Of a stretch of DNA of 5,956 bases, positions 5,402 through 5,956 are shown one piece after another. A program made the position numbers and the translations under genes. The stretch is taken from assembly GCA_021647805.1 (NCBI GenBank), contig JAKITZ010000154.1, forward strand, positions 1 through 5,956, read 5' to 3'. Source of the stretch: Robiginitomaculum sp. GTDB taxonomy: Bacteria; Pseudomonadota; Alphaproteobacteria; Caulobacterales; Maricaulaceae. The notes beneath the pieces are model-generated. The model did no database searches, had not been told where the DNA came from, and saw nothing but the letters and a program-made list of their open reading frames with translations. Each line of letters begins with the position of its first letter. Positions within the stretch are counted from its first letter, which is position 1.

Positions 5402-5956
5402 ATGAAAAAACAAAATTCTGATAATAGTTCTGCCGGTGATAAAAAATATCATGACACTGCCGATGATGAGAAGCTGGACTTGTTTGGTAGAAAAGAGCCT
5501 TTCAAGCTGTTTGGCGATTGGTTGGCTTTGGCAGAAAGACGCGAGATTAATGATCCTAATGCCATGACTTTGGCTAGTGTTGATGCTGATGGATTGCCTG
5601 ATGCGCGTATGGTTTTGTTAAAAGACTTTGATGAAAATGGCTTTGTTTTTTATACTAATTTGGGCAGTGTCAAAGCAAAACAGTTAATGGCCAACCCAAA
5701 GGCTGCTTTGGTGTTTCACTGGAAAAGCATATCTAGGCAAGTGCGAATACGTGGGTGCATCGAAGCAGTAAGTGATGTCGAGGCTGATGCTTACTTTGCC
5801 AGTCGAGCAAGAGACAGCAAGATCGGTGCTTATGCCTCAAAGCAGACTGAGCCGCTAGAAAGCCGCTTTGCATTAGAAAAACGCATTGCCGCAAAGGCAG
5901 CAAAATTCGCCATAGGTAAAGTTCCAAGCCCTAAACATTGGTCGGGCTTTCGGCTA
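5402..5956 (+). CDS. pdxH: Pyridoxine/pyridoxamine 5'-phosphate oxidase, 3'-truncated by the window edge
   Basis: FMN-dependent cytosolic enzyme oxidising pyridoxine or pyridoxamine 5'-phosphate to pyridoxal 5'-phosphate in vitamin B6 salvage and synthesis. The frame is open from ATG 5402 to the last base, giving 185 residues. The family usually continues for some 30 or more residues after the HWSGFRL seen at the end (IEFW and RLHDR regions), so the gene is cut by the window, not broken. Family landmarks are WLALAERREINDPNAMTLAS (40-59), the FMN-contacting RMVLLK (69-74), FVFYTN (81-86), FHWKSISRQVRIRG (105-118) and SRARDSKIGAYAS (134-146). The first 30 or so residues are a polar, charged extension before the conserved core, as is common in the family. 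The Shine-Dalgarno sequence is weak. The next in-frame ATG falls inside the core (M55), so this start is the best one. Confidence 0.95.
   Translation, partial: MKKQNSDNSSAGDKKYHDTADDEKLDLFGRKEPFKLFGDWLALAERREINDPNAMTLASVDADGLPDARMVLLKDFDENGFVFYTNLGSVKAKQLMANPKAALVFHWKSISRQVRIRGCIEAVSDVEADAYFASRARDSKIGAYASKQTEPLESRFALEKRIAAKAAKFAIGKVPSPKHWSGFRL

Overview
This window looks like a chromosomal segment of a moderate-GC (mid-40s % by eye) Gram-negative bacterium, most likely an alphaproteobacterium. The evidence is the sequence style of chorismate synthase and PdxH, and a CbpA/DnaJ-like gene lying head-to-head with pdxH and leading into aroC, a neighbourhood I associate with alphaproteobacteria. 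Genus and species cannot be read from the sequence.

Layout, left to right. (i) 1-633 (+): the 3' part of an unrecognised, AT-rich gene that enters from outside the window. (ii) 634-801: an intergenic stretch with a GC-rich, multi-armed palindrome resembling REP or MITE-type repeats, then the leader of the next gene. (iii) 802-1812 (+): an adenosine-deaminase-superfamily enzyme of the adenine deaminase type, ending in a bidirectional hairpin terminator. (iv) 1868-2614 and 2768-3319 (both -): two paralogous small secreted glycine-zipper proteins with the same N-terminal half and entirely different low-complexity tails. One tail is Arg/Tyr/Asn-rich with 7-residue repeats; the other is His/Arg-rich with 10-residue repeats. 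They are separate transcription units with a terminator between them. (v) 3503-4597 (-) aroC and 4594-5358 (-) a J-domain co-chaperone, overlapping by ATGA. (vi) 5402-5956 (+): the 5' part of pdxH, divergent from the dnaJ-like gene across a 43-nt gap and running off the window. No gene-free stretch exceeds 300 nt.

The housekeeping genes cover purine salvage (adenine deaminase), the last step of the shikimate pathway (AroC) and vitamin B6 salvage (PdxH). The most interesting part is the glycine-zipper pair. Both genes have a matching 19-nt element (15/19 identical) built from two TTCA half-sites 11 bp apart. It lies 62 and 64 nt before the start codons, and in both a -10-like hexamer follows exactly 9 nt later. 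This suggests that one activator, plausibly an OmpR/PhoB-type response regulator, controls both proteins as a small cell-envelope regulon.
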